A DNA stretch of 32,140 nt, from the NCBI RefSeq assembly GCF_000730625.1, contig NZ_BBIT01000015.1, positions 1-32,140 on the forward strand, in the 5' to 3' direction. Origin of the DNA: Pseudomonas oryzihabitans NBRC 102199. Lineage in GTDB: Bacteria; Pseudomonadota; Gammaproteobacteria; Pseudomonadales; Pseudomonadaceae. A program made the translations under genes and the position numbers. Under the pieces are notes generated by a model. It was not told the origin of the DNA. It was given only the letters and a program-made list of their open reading frames with translations, and did not search any database. This document shows positions 18,854 through 25,871 of the stretch, in pieces (the stretch's first letter is position 1; each line of letters begins with the position of its first letter).

Positions 18854-19775
18854 TGCGCCCATTCTGATCACTGGCGGTGCCGGTTTCATCGGCTCCCACC
18901 TGGCGGACGCGCTGCTGGCGCGGGGCAGGCGGGTGCGGGTGCTGGACGACCTGAGCACCGGCAAGCGCGAGAATCTGCCGCTGGACGACGACCGCATCGA
19001 ATTGCGGGTGGGAGACGTGGCCGATGTCGCGACCCTGGAAGCGGCGATGGCCGGCTGCGCGGCGGTGGTGCACCTGGCCGCGGTGGCCTCGGTGCAGGCG
19101 TCGGTGGAGGACCCGGTGGGCACCCACAGGGCCAACTTCATCGGCACCCTGAATCTGTGCGAGGCCATGCGCAAGGCCGGGATCAAGCGGGTGGTCTATG
19201 CCTCCAGCGCGGCGGTTTATGGCGCCAACGGCCAGGGGCAGGCCATCGACGAGGAGTTGCCCAAGGCGCCGCTGACGCCCTATGCGGCGGACAAGCTGGC
19301 GGGCGAATACTACTTCGACTTCTATCGTCGCGAGCACGGTCTGGAGCCGGCGATCTTCCGCTTCTTCAACATCTATGGTCCGCGTCAGGATCCGTCTTCG
19401 CCCTATTCGGGGGTGATCAGCATCTTCACCGAACGCGCCCGCCGGCAGACGCCGATCACGGTGTTCGGTGACGGCGAGCAGACCCGCGATTTCGTCTATG
19501 TCGCCGATCTGGTGGGCATCCTGGTACAGGCGCTGGAAGCCCCCGAGGTGGCGGCTGGGGCGGTGAACGTGGGACGCGGCGAGACCATCAGCCTGAACGG
19601 CCTGCTGGCGGAGATCGGCCAGGTGCTGGGTGGCCTGCCGCCGGTGACCCACGGCGCGGCGCGGGCCGGGGACATCCGCCATTCGAAGGCGGACAACCGC
19701 CGCCTGCGCGAGCGCTTCGATTTCAGTCAGCCCACGAGCATGGGCACGGGGCTGGCAGCACTGCTGCGGGATTAG
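18846..19775 (+). CDS. NAD-dependent sugar-nucleotide epimerase/dehydratase
   Basis: This 309-residue protein belongs to the extended short-chain dehydrogenase family, close to UDP-glucose 4-epimerases. The NAD-binding motif TGGAGFIGSH is at residues 9-18. The catalytic pair is Tyr146 and Lys150 in YAADK, with the partner serine in YASSAAVYG. The family segment RFFNIYGPRQDP follows. It overlaps the preceding RmlD-like gene by eight bases, so the pair probably act on one nucleotide sugar, perhaps for a cell-surface glycan. No glycosyltransferase lies nearby. It matches P. aeruginosa PA4068 by position. The exact substrate is not known. Confidence 0.85.
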   Translation: MSDAPILITGGAGFIGSHLADALLARGRRVRVLDDLSTGKRENLPLDDDRIELRVGDVADVATLEAAMAGCAAVVHLAAVASVQASVEDPVGTHRANFIGTLNLCEAMRKAGIKRVVYASSAAVYGANGQGQAIDEELPKAPLTPYAADKLAGEYYFDFYRREHGLEPAIFRFFNIYGPRQDPSSPYSGVISIFTERARRQTPITVFGDGEQTRDFVYVADLVGILVQALEAPEVAAGAVNVGRGETISLNGLLAEIGQVLGGLPPVTHGAARAGDIRHSKADNRRLRERFDFSQPTSMGTGLAALLRD

Positions 19776-19782
19776 TGGACGC

Positions 19783-19803
19783 GGCCAGGGGCAATCCCTG
19801 GCC
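19783..19803. terminator. Candidate bidirectional hairpin terminator
   Basis: GGCCAGGG (19783-19790), loop GCAAT and CCCTGGCC (19796-19803) form a perfect 8-bp stem between the convergent epimerase gene and oprG. There is no clear U tract on either strand, so it may be an mRNA 3' end stabiliser rather than an intrinsic terminator. Nothing else was seen in this 89-nt gap. Confidence 0.4.
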
Positions 19804-19864
19804 GGTTGGGCGTCGACGCTGAAGCTGCCCAGCGCCAACCTGCGGGCGAGTGGCCTGCGCTGGC

Positions 19865-20554
19865 CTAGAAGCGATAGCCCAGGCCGACCATGTAGACCCA
19901 AGGATCCACGTCCAGATCGACCTTGGCGCGGGCGCCGAGGGCGGTGTTGTCGACATGGGCGGTGGTGGCGATGTCGATGTAGCGGATCTGGGCGTTGAGC
20001 ATCACCCGGTCGGTGAGCATGAGATCTGCGCCGACCTGGGCGGACCAGCCCCAGGAGTTGTCGGCGCGGAAGTTGTCGAAGCCGGCCGCGCTGGCGCCGC
20101 TGCCGACGTGCTCGTCGTAGATCCAGGTGTAGTTGAGGCCGGCGCCGACATAGGGCTGGAACGTCGCCTTGGCGTCCAGCGGGTAGTAGACCAGGCTCAG
20201 GGTCGGCGGTAGGTGCTTGAGGCTGCCGAGCTTTCCGTTGGCGGCGTCCAGCCCGGTGCCCTTGATATTGACCTGGTGCTCGAAGGGCGTGGCCGCCAGC
20301 AATTCGAGGCCCAGGTGATCGGTGAGCATGTAGGCGACGTTTAGCCCCAGCTGGGTGTCGCTGTCCATGGTCGCCTTGCCGCCCAGATTGGCGCCGCTCA
20401 GGGCGCCTCTGTCGATCTTGACGTCGGAGCTGCGCTCGTGGGGATCCACGGTGATGGCGCCGGCGCGCAGGATGATGTCGCCGGCCTGGTGGGCCTGGGC
20501 GAAGGGCGCGGCCAGGGCAAGGGCGAGCAGGCTGAGACGGAAGAGGGGACGCAT
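19865..20554 (-). CDS. oprG: Outer membrane protein OprG (OmpW family)
   Basis: The 229-residue product has a signal peptide (MRPLFRLSLLALALAAPFAQA, cut after residue 21). It then shows alternating strands typical of the eight-stranded OmpW barrel, ending YMVGLGYRF with the C-terminal Phe needed for outer-membrane assembly. OmpW/OprG proteins form narrow channels for small hydrophobic molecules. The start at 20554 was chosen because the signal peptide begins there; upstream codons in frame lack family features. An ANR/FNR-like box is placed correctly in front, fitting the known low-oxygen control of P. aeruginosa oprG. Confidence 0.93.
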   Translation of the reverse strand: MRPLFRLSLLALALAAPFAQAHQAGDIILRAGAITVDPHERSSDVKIDRGALSGANLGGKATMDSDTQLGLNVAYMLTDHLGLELLAATPFEHQVNIKGTGLDAANGKLGSLKHLPPTLSLVYYPLDAKATFQPYVGAGLNYTWIYDEHVGSGASAAGFDNFRADNSWGWSAQVGADLMLTDRVMLNAQIRYIDIATTAHVDNTALGARAKVDLDVDPWVYMVGLGYRF

Positions 20555-20592
20555 GGCGAGGGCTCCGAAGGCATTGAAAAAGGGCTGGGAGC

Positions 20593-20634
20593 AGCCTAGC
20601 GAAGCTGAAACGGCGGACTCTTGATCTCGCTCAA
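20593..20634 (-). promoter_or_regulatory. ANR/FNR-dependent promoter of oprG
   Basis: TTGATCTCGCTCAA at 20621-20634 matches the ANR/FNR consensus TTGAT-N4-ATCAA at nine of ten positions. On the - strand a -10 box TAGGCT lies at 20598-20593, predicting a start near 20586. The box centre (20627.5) is then about 41.5 bases upstream, the standard class II activator position. There is no good -35 box, as expected for such promoters. Confidence 0.7.
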
Positions 20635-20651
20635 GGGTGGGGCGGATCGCC

Positions 20652-21146
20652 TTAGGAACCGTCACCCTTGAGAATGTAGGGCTGGATACGTTGGGCCTGC
20701 AGCCAATAGCCGGCGACGGCCACCTCGCTGCGTTGGCTGCCCACGCCCAGGCGGCCTTCCACCCAGTAGGGCAGGTGCAGTTTGGACAGCCAGAGGTCGT
20801 GGCTGCCTTTCACGTAGACGATCTGGTTGCCCGGCGGCGGCGGTACGTGGATGCAGGCGCCGTAATAGGGGACCAGCAGGAATTCGGTGACCTCGCCCTC
20901 GTCGGTGACCATCAGCGGCACCACGTAGCCGGGCAGGCGCACCTCCTGGCCATCCAGGGCGGCCACCGTGGGGGCGTCCGGCCAGGGCTGGCTGGCGGCC
21001 GGGCCGTCTTCGCCGAGGCCGTGGTCGACGCTGCCGGGATTGAAGCGCGGCGCATCGGCCGGCACCAGTTCGCGCCAGGCGAGTTGGCGGGGTTCGGCCT
21101 GGGCCCAGGGCAGCCAGCAGAGCAACAGCAGGAGCGCCAGGCGCAT
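20652..21146 (-). CDS. Secreted DUF3299 protein
   Basis: This 164-residue protein has a signal peptide (MRLALLLLLCWLPWAQA, cut after residue 17). The mature part carries GYVVPLMVTDEGEVTEFLLVPY followed by GACIHVPPPPGNQIVYV, the core of the DUF3299 family. The Cys/His pair in ACIHVPPPP suggests metal binding, but no activity is proven. It is the last gene of the zinc-type unit starting at 23681, 13 nt after the permease gene. It corresponds to P. aeruginosa PA4066 by position. The frame extends further upstream but only as a shadow of the permease gene. Confidence 0.8.
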   Translation of the reverse strand: MRLALLLLLCWLPWAQAEPRQLAWRELVPADAPRFNPGSVDHGLGEDGPAASQPWPDAPTVAALDGQEVRLPGYVVPLMVTDEGEVTEFLLVPYYGACIHVPPPPGNQIVYVKGSHDLWLSKLHLPYWVEGRLGVGSQRSEVAVAGYWLQAQRIQPYILKGDGS

Positions 21147-21159
21147 GGTGGGGCCTCGT

Positions 21160-22413
21160 CTAGAGTCGCACGGACAACCCGTCCGTGAGGGCCTGGCGAC
21201 AGCCGCGCCAGGCCGGGATGCAGCCGAGCACCAGGGCTGCGAGCAGGATACCGCCGAGCAGTTGCCCATCGTGGAGCGAGGGCCAGTCCAGCGGCAATGC
21301 CAGGCCGTATTCCGCCAGCAGCCAGGGCCGGCCCAGGGCGATGGCGCCATAGAGCAGCGCCAGCCCGGCGAGACAGCCGGCCAGGGTGAGGGTCAGGGCC
21401 TCTGCCAGCAACAAGCCGAACAGGTGGCGCGGCTGGGCGCCCACCGAGCGCAGGATGGCCATCTCCCGGCGTCTTTCGTTGAGGCTGGCGAGCAGGGCGG
21501 TGAGCATGCCCACCAGCCCGGTGAGCACCACGCACAGCGACATCACCAGCAGCGCCTGTTCCGCCGTGCCGAGCAGGCCCCAGAGCTCCTGCAGGGCCAC
21601 GCCGGGCAGGATGGCCAGCAGCGGCTCGCCACGGTACTCGTTGACCGCGCGCTGCACGGCAAAGGTGGCCACCCGACTCTTGAGGCCGACCAGGGCGGCG
21701 GTCAGGTCCTGGGGCGTGAGATCGCGCCGGCGCACCTCGGCGTCGCTCAGCGAAGGCCCGGGCAGGCCGCCGCGCCAGTCCAGGTGCAGGGCGGTCATGC
21801 CGCTCAGCGGGATGTGCAGGGTGCGATCGACCGGGGTGCCGGTGGGAGCGAGGATGCCGACCACGGTGAAGGGGTGGTCGCTGTGCTCGGTCAGACTGAT
21901 GGTGGCGACGCCATGGGCCAGCACGACCTTGTCGCCCAGCCGATAGTGCAGCGCCTTGGCTACCTCGGCGCCCAGCACCACCTCGAAGACGTCGGCGAAG
22001 GGCCGGCCCTGGGCCAGCCGCAGCGGCTGGTTGCGCCCGTAGTGGTAGTGGGTGAAGTAGTTGCCGTCGGTACCCAGCACCCGGTAGCCGCGGTGGGAAT
22101 CGCCCAGGGACAGCGGGATGGTCCAGGCGACGCGGGGATCGGCGGCGAGCTTCTCGTAGCTCTCCCAGCGGATGTTGTTGGTGGCGTTGCCGATGCGGAA
22201 CACCGAGTAGAGCAGCAGGTTGACCGCGCCGGAACGCGCGCCCACCACCAGGTCGGTACCGGCGATGGTGCTGGCGAAACTGGCCTTGGCCTCGGTGCGC
22301 AGGCGTTCGACACCCAGCAGCAGGGCCACCGAGACGGCGATGGTGAAGACGGTGAGCAGGGCGGTGGCGCGGCGATTGCGCAGGCTGGCCCAGGCCAGTT
22401 GCAGGAGCGGCAT
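21160..22413 (-). CDS. ABC transporter permease, FtsX/MacB-like
   Basis: The 417-residue product has one N-terminal membrane segment (about 18-35), a large periplasmic domain (about 45-270) and three C-terminal membrane segments (about 285-400). That is the MacB/LolC/FtsX layout. Cytosolic LNERRREMAILRSVGAQPRHL lies before the last segments, a common coupling region in FtsX proteins. The transporter may act on lipoproteins or on periplasmic metal or protein complexes rather than on free ions. It lies one base after the ATPase gene and clearly belongs with it. It matches P. aeruginosa PA4065 by position. Confidence 0.85.
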   Translation of the reverse strand: MPLLQLAWASLRNRRATALLTVFTIAVSVALLLGVERLRTEAKASFASTIAGTDLVVGARSGAVNLLLYSVFRIGNATNNIRWESYEKLAADPRVAWTIPLSLGDSHRGYRVLGTDGNYFTHYHYGRNQPLRLAQGRPFADVFEVVLGAEVAKALHYRLGDKVVLAHGVATISLTEHSDHPFTVVGILAPTGTPVDRTLHIPLSGMTALHLDWRGGLPGPSLSDAEVRRRDLTPQDLTAALVGLKSRVATFAVQRAVNEYRGEPLLAILPGVALQELWGLLGTAEQALLVMSLCVVLTGLVGMLTALLASLNERRREMAILRSVGAQPRHLFGLLLAEALTLTLAGCLAGLALLYGAIALGRPWLLAEYGLALPLDWPSLHDGQLLGGILLAALVLGCIPAWRGCRQALTDGLSVRL

Positions 22414-22414
22414 C

Positions 22415-23122
22415 CTAGGTCTCCGGCCGGGCGGCGTTGAGCTGGGCCAGGGTCAGGTGGCGGTCGAAGCGACTGGCCAGACTGCGGTCGTGGCTGACGA
22501 ACAGCAGGCCGGCACCGGCGGCGGCGCACTCGGCGAACAGCAGTTGCAGGAAGGCATCGCGGTGGTCGCTGTCCAGCGCCGAGGTGGGTTCGTCAGCGAT
22601 CACCAGTTCCGGCTGGCCGATCAGGGCGCGGGCGGCGGCGACGCGCTGCTGCTGGCCGATGGAGAGTTCGCGGGCCGGACGGCGGGGCAGCGCGGGATCG
22701 CTCAGCCCCAGGGCGCGGAGCAGGGTCAGGGCCGCGCCCTGGGGATCGCCATGCCGCGCCGAAGCGCGCTCGCGGCGCAGCGCCGAGAACTGGCAGGGCA
22801 ACAGGACGTTGTCCAAGACCGAGAGAAAGGGCAGCAGATTGAATTGCTGGAAGAGAAAGCCGGTGTGGTCGACGCGAAAACGGTCGCGCCGGGCGGTGGC
22901 GAGGGCTCCCAGGTCCTGACCGAGCAGGCGCACCTGGCCGCGACTGGGGCGCTGCACGCCGCCGAGCAGGCCGAGCAGGGTGGTCTTGCCGCTGCCGGAA
23001 GGGCCTTCGAGAAACAGCGCCTCGCCGGGCGCCAGCTGGAAGTGCCGGATGTCCAGGCATTCCGCCTGGCCCGGCCAGGCGAAGCCGAGGTCCTGGATCT
23101 CGACCAAGGGGGCAGAGGTCAC
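22415..23122 (-). CDS. ABC transporter ATP-binding protein, LolD/MacB-like
   Basis: All ATPase motifs are intact in 235 residues: Walker A GPSGSGKTT (40-48), Q-loop FQQFN (91-95), signature LSIGQQQR (153-160), Walker B LVIADEPTSALD (173-184) and the switch His211. The sequence is of the LolD/MacB type, whose partners are FtsX-like permeases; such a permease lies immediately downstream. It starts seven nt after the ZrgA-like gene. Together these genes form one transport unit, matching P. aeruginosa PA4064. Confidence 0.9.
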   Translation of the reverse strand: MTSAPLVEIQDLGFAWPGQAECLDIRHFQLAPGEALFLEGPSGSGKTTLLGLLGGVQRPSRGQVRLLGQDLGALATARRDRFRVDHTGFLFQQFNLLPFLSVLDNVLLPCQFSALRRERASARHGDPQGAALTLLRALGLSDPALPRRPARELSIGQQQRVAAARALIGQPELVIADEPTSALDSDHRDAFLQLLFAECAAAGAGLLFVSHDRSLASRFDRHLTLAQLNAARPET

Positions 23123-23129
23123 GACCGTC

Positions 23130-23681
23130 CTACCACTTGAGCTGCGGTTGCCGGGCGGTCAGTTCGGCGCCCTGCTGGCCGCTGGCGACGATGGCCTGGA
23201 CCTCGACGCTGTGACTGTTGGGGAAGCGGGCGAACCAGCCGGAGAGATCCAGGCTGGCGAGCGCGCCCGGCTTGCTGCAGTTGAAGCTCATGCTGGCCTC
23301 CACGTCGAGATGGCCGCTGGCGCTGGAATCCTTGGCAAACAGCGGGCTGATGGCGCTGGCTTCGGTCAGGCGGCAATCGGCGGCGGCGGGCAGCTTCACC
23401 AGGGCCTGGGGATTTTCCAGACTCTGGCGCAGGGCGGCGACGGCGTCTTCTTCCTGTCGATTGCGCGGGGCATGTTCGAAGCCCAGCAGATCGGCCGCCG
23501 GACTGCGCCACTGGAGTTCCAGGCCGCTGTCGGTCTGGGCCACGTCGAGGTGGGATTCGCCGTGTACATGGGCGCCCAGGGCGCCGTGCTCGTGTTCGTC
23601 ATGGTCGTCATCGGTACCATGAGCAAAGGCCGGTTGGGCGAGCACGGCGGCAAGACAGAGGGTCAGCAGGGGCAGGCGCAT
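23130..23681 (-). CDS. ZrgA-like periplasmic zinc-binding protein (DUF2796)
   Basis: The 183-residue product has a signal peptide (MRLPLLTLCLAAVLAQPAFA, cut after residue 20). A His/Asp/Glu-rich metal-binding stretch follows at once, with His at 21, 27, 30, 32, 38, 40 and 44 (HDEHEHG, HVHGESH). The rest (FEHAPRNRQEE, CRLTEAS, FNCSKPG) fits DUF2796/ZrgA proteins; two cysteines may form a disulfide. ZrgA of Vibrio is a Zur-controlled zinc uptake factor. Here the gene leads an operon with an ABC ATPase, a permease and a DUF3299 protein. A Zur-like palindrome lies 30 nt upstream. It matches P. aeruginosa PA4063 by position. Confidence 0.82.
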   Translation of the reverse strand: MRLPLLTLCLAAVLAQPAFAHGTDDDHDEHEHGALGAHVHGESHLDVAQTDSGLELQWRSPAADLLGFEHAPRNRQEEDAVAALRQSLENPQALVKLPAAADCRLTEASAISPLFAKDSSASGHLDVEASMSFNCSKPGALASLDLSGWFARFPNSHSVEVQAIVASGQQGAELTARQPQLKW

Positions 23682-23710
23682 GGTGGACTTCCAAAGGGTG
23701 GAGAGGCGCT

Positions 23711-23740
23711 ATGTTATGTTGTTGCATTTATGCGCTGCAA
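23711..23740 (-). promoter_or_regulatory. Candidate Zur-controlled promoter of the zinc operon
   Basis: ATGTTATGTTGTTGCAT (23711-23727) matches the Zur-type palindrome ATGTTATAATATAACAT at 12 of 17 bases, with the best agreement at the outer arms. On the - strand it overlaps a -10 box TAACAT (23716-23711), with a -35 box TTGCAG (23740-23735) and an 18-bp spacer. A repressor bound here would block transcription. The match is imperfect, and the gene content is the stronger argument for zinc control. Confidence 0.45.
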
Positions 23741-23803
23741 CCTCGGTTTGGCGTGGGCCGATGGCTGTGGGAGCATGGGCCTCTGCACGACGAGGAGAAC
23801 ACC

Positions 23804-24160
23804 ATGGTACGCATTCGCGGAACCATCGGCAGCCAGCCCGTGGATCTCACGGTGGAACTGGAGGAGGCCGACTGGCAACGCCTGGCCGCCGCCCTGCGGC
23901 CGACCGAGGCGCCCCTGCCTGCCGCGGCCGTGAGCGCCGCACCCAGCGGACCCAAGTCGGGTGGCGACATGCTCTGGGATCAGGTGGTGAAGCTGCTCAG
24001 CTCCGCCGGACGGCTCAGCGGGCCGGACATCCTCGTGGCGCTGGAAAAGCTCACCGGCAATCTGGGCGTGGCCAAGCAGCTGCTGGTGCGGCTGAGGCAC
24101 AGTCCCCAGGTGCGTATGGAGCGGGTGGGGGAGGCGCAGTTCTATATCTGGCAGGGGTGA
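23804..24160 (+). CDS. Conserved hypothetical protein, 118 residues
   Basis: I do not recognise a named domain. The ATG at 23804 has a strong GAGGAG ribosome site. The frame is open from 23711, but the upstream codons look non-coding. The N-terminal part (MVRIRGTIGSQPVDLTVELEEADWQRL) looks like beta strands plus a helix, an Ala/Pro-rich linker covers about residues 32-52, and the C-terminal 65 residues resemble a small winged-helix fold (LSGPDILVALEKLTGNLGVAKQLLVRL...). No signal peptide or membrane segment is seen. It is divergent from the zinc operon and matches PA4062 of P. aeruginosa by position. Confidence 0.75.
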   Translation: MVRIRGTIGSQPVDLTVELEEADWQRLAAALRPTEAPLPAAAVSAAPSGPKSGGDMLWDQVVKLLSSAGRLSGPDILVALEKLTGNLGVAKQLLVRLRHSPQVRMERVGEAQFYIWQG

Positions 24161-24174
24161 GGCTGGAGCGGGGG

Positions 24175-24270
24175 AGTGGAAAACGCTGCGCGGTTTTCCA
24201 CGCTACCGAATGTCCACCGCGCTGGAAGGACGCCCGCAGTGGATAAGGCTGCGTCCGAGGCGACGCAGCC
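24175..24270. repeat. REP-like palindrome pair
   Basis: Two related elements lie about 63 bp apart between convergent genes. AGTGGAAAACGCTGCG (24175-24190) and AGTGGATAAGGCTGCG (24238-24253) share 14 of 16 bases. The first forms a hairpin GTGGAAAAC/GTTTTCCAC (24176-24201). The second leads into GGCTGCGTC/GACGCAGCC (24247-24270). Such elements are common between Pseudomonas genes as REP/BIME sequences. The second hairpin, read on the - strand, is followed by TTATCC and may end the cnoX transcript. Confidence 0.6.
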
Positions 24271-24285
24271 ATTGTCGACCGGCGC

Positions 24286-25155
24286 TTAGTACAGCGCCTG
24301 GTACAGGCGGCGGCGATAGGTGGCGACCAGCGGGTGGTCGTTGCCCAGCAGATCGAAGACCTGCACCAGGGTCTTGCGTGGCAGATCGTCGCCGTAGCCG
24401 CGATTACGGCGGAACAGCTCCAGCAGGCCATCCAGTGCCGGTTCGTATTGCTGGCGGGCCAGTTGCTGCACGGCCAGTTGGTAGGCGGCCTCGTCGTCGC
24501 CGGCATCGCGAGCCAGGCGGCTCTTGAGGTCGGCGACCTCGGGCAGGCTGGCGGCCTGGCGCAGGAAGGTCAGCTGGGCACGGGCACCAGCCAGAGCCTG
24601 CTTGTGTTCGTCACCCTTGACCGCGTCCAGCACGGCCTGGGCATCGTCCAGTTCATTGCGCTCGGCCAGGCAGCGGGCATAGAGGATCAGCGCCAGGGCG
24701 TCGCTGTTGTCTTCTTCCAGCACGGCCTTGAGCAGCGCCTCGGCTTCGGCGAAACGACCCTCGGCGAACAAGGCCTGGGCGGCGTCCAGCGGATCTTCCT
24801 CGGCCGGCGGCAGGGCCTGGACATGGGGTTCGAGCAGGGCGCGGATGGCCGATTCCGGCTGGGCGCCGGCGAAGCCGTCGACCGGCTGGCCATCCTTGAA
24901 CAGCACCACGGTGGGCAGGCTGCGGATGCCGAATCTCATCACCAGTTCCTGCTCGATGTCGCAGTTGACCTTGGCCAGGTGCAGAGCGCCGCCATAGGAC
25001 TCGGTGATCTTGGCCAGCAGCGGCATCAGCACCTTGCAGGGCGCGCACCACTCGGCCCAGAAGTCCACCAGCACCGGGGTGCTGAAGGAGGCATCGATGA
25101 CCTGTTGCTGGAAGGTGTCGAGGGTGGCGTCGAAAATGTAGGGGACCTGGCTCAT
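24286..25155 (-). CDS. cnoX: Thioredoxin-TPR protein, CnoX/YbbN type
   Basis: The 289-residue product has an N-terminal thioredoxin domain (about 8-110) with active site WCAPC (Cys37, Cys40) and a C-terminal all-helical TPR-like half (about 120-289). That is the layout of CnoX (YbbN), a chaperone-redoxin that holds unfolding proteins and passes them to GroEL or DnaK. E. coli CnoX lacks the full CxxC pair; here both cysteines are present, so real thiol-disulfide activity is likely. The frame extends upstream to 25776 as a shadow of the methyltransferase gene; I chose MSQVPYIFDAT at 25155. It has its own promoter. Confidence 0.9.
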   Translation of the reverse strand: MSQVPYIFDATLDTFQQQVIDASFSTPVLVDFWAEWCAPCKVLMPLLAKITESYGGALHLAKVNCDIEQELVMRFGIRSLPTVVLFKDGQPVDGFAGAQPESAIRALLEPHVQALPPAEEDPLDAAQALFAEGRFAEAEALLKAVLEEDNSDALALILYARCLAERNELDDAQAVLDAVKGDEHKQALAGARAQLTFLRQAASLPEVADLKSRLARDAGDDEAAYQLAVQQLARQQYEPALDGLLELFRRNRGYGDDLPRKTLVQVFDLLGNDHPLVATYRRRLYQALY

Positions 25156-25180
25156 GGCGGACTCGGCAGACGAAAGTTGC

Positions 25181-25209
25181 ACTATAGGTGGGGGCGCCGG
25201 GCTTGGAAA
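25181..25209 (-). promoter_or_regulatory. Predicted promoter of cnoX
   Basis: On the - strand a -35 box TTTCCA (25209-25204), a 17-bp spacer and a -10 box TATAGT (25186-25181) predict a start near 25174. The leader would be only about 19 nt. The -10 box matches consensus at five of six positions. It lies in the gap after the methyltransferase gene. Confidence 0.5.
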
Positions 25210-25223
25210 CAAGGCGGGCCGGC

Positions 25224-25871
25224 TCAGCCCCGATAGAGCGCCACGCGGCGGAATTCGTCCGGCTCGGCCAGATCCGGCAGGGTGCAGGCCTGGAGCATGG
25301 CGACGCGGGTGAAGCCGGGGTGGGCGAGATCGCGTACCCGCGAATCGGCCAGCAGGATCCGCTCGGCGCGCGCCTGCAGGAGGTCCAGCAGGGGCAGATT
25401 GGCACGGTCGTAGAGGACGTCGGCGGCCAGGATGAGATCGAAGCGCTCGGTGCTGGCAGAGAAATCGTCCAGCGTCTCGATCTGCACGGCGTTGGCCTGG
25501 GCATTGGCGCGACAGGCCGCCAGGGCCAGGGGATCGAGGTCGCAGCAGACCACCCGCGCCGCGCCGGCCCGGGCGGCGGCGAGTCCGGCGATGCCCGAGC
25601 CGCTGCCGAAATCCAGGACCTGGCGCCCGGCAACGTGCTCGGGATGGGCGACGATCCAGCGCGCCAGGGCCAGGCCACTGGCCCAGCAGAAGGCCCAGTA
25701 GGGTGGTGCCTCCAGCAGGCGCTGGGTTTCCGCGGGGGAAAAGGCCCGCGCCATGTTGGCCGGATCGATCAACCACAGCGACAGGTCGCTGTCGGGCAAC
25801 GCCTGCAGACAGAGACGGGCGTCGCCGAGCAGAGCCGTCAGGGCGGCGACGAGGTCGGCCGGGGGCGTCAC
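25224..25871 (-). CDS. Class I SAM-dependent methyltransferase
   Basis: This 215-residue protein carries the SAM-binding motif VLDFGSGSGIAG (85-96), then the acidic residue in CCDLDPLAL and the later motif FDLILAADVLYD. It resembles small METTL/ETFB-lysine methyltransferase-like and PrmA-related enzymes; the substrate cannot be named. I chose GTG at 25871 because it overlaps the upstream lipoprotein stop (GTGA) and gives a normal length. Codons further upstream in this frame are a shadow of that gene. It is probably co-transcribed with the YbaY-like gene. Confidence 0.8.
   Translation of the reverse strand: MTPPADLVAALTALLGDARLCLQALPDSDLSLWLIDPANMARAFSPAETQRLLEAPPYWAFCWASGLALARWIVAHPEHVAGRQVLDFGSGSGIAGLAAARAGAARVVCCDLDPLALAACRANAQANAVQIETLDDFSASTERFDLILAADVLYDRANLPLLDLLQARAERILLADSRVRDLAHPGFTRVAMLQACTLPDLAEPDEFRRVALYRG

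Noticed and set aside
25156-25776. N-terminal extension of the CnoX frame
   Set aside because: It runs out of frame through the methyltransferase gene; the thioredoxin domain begins at 25155 behind a promoter.
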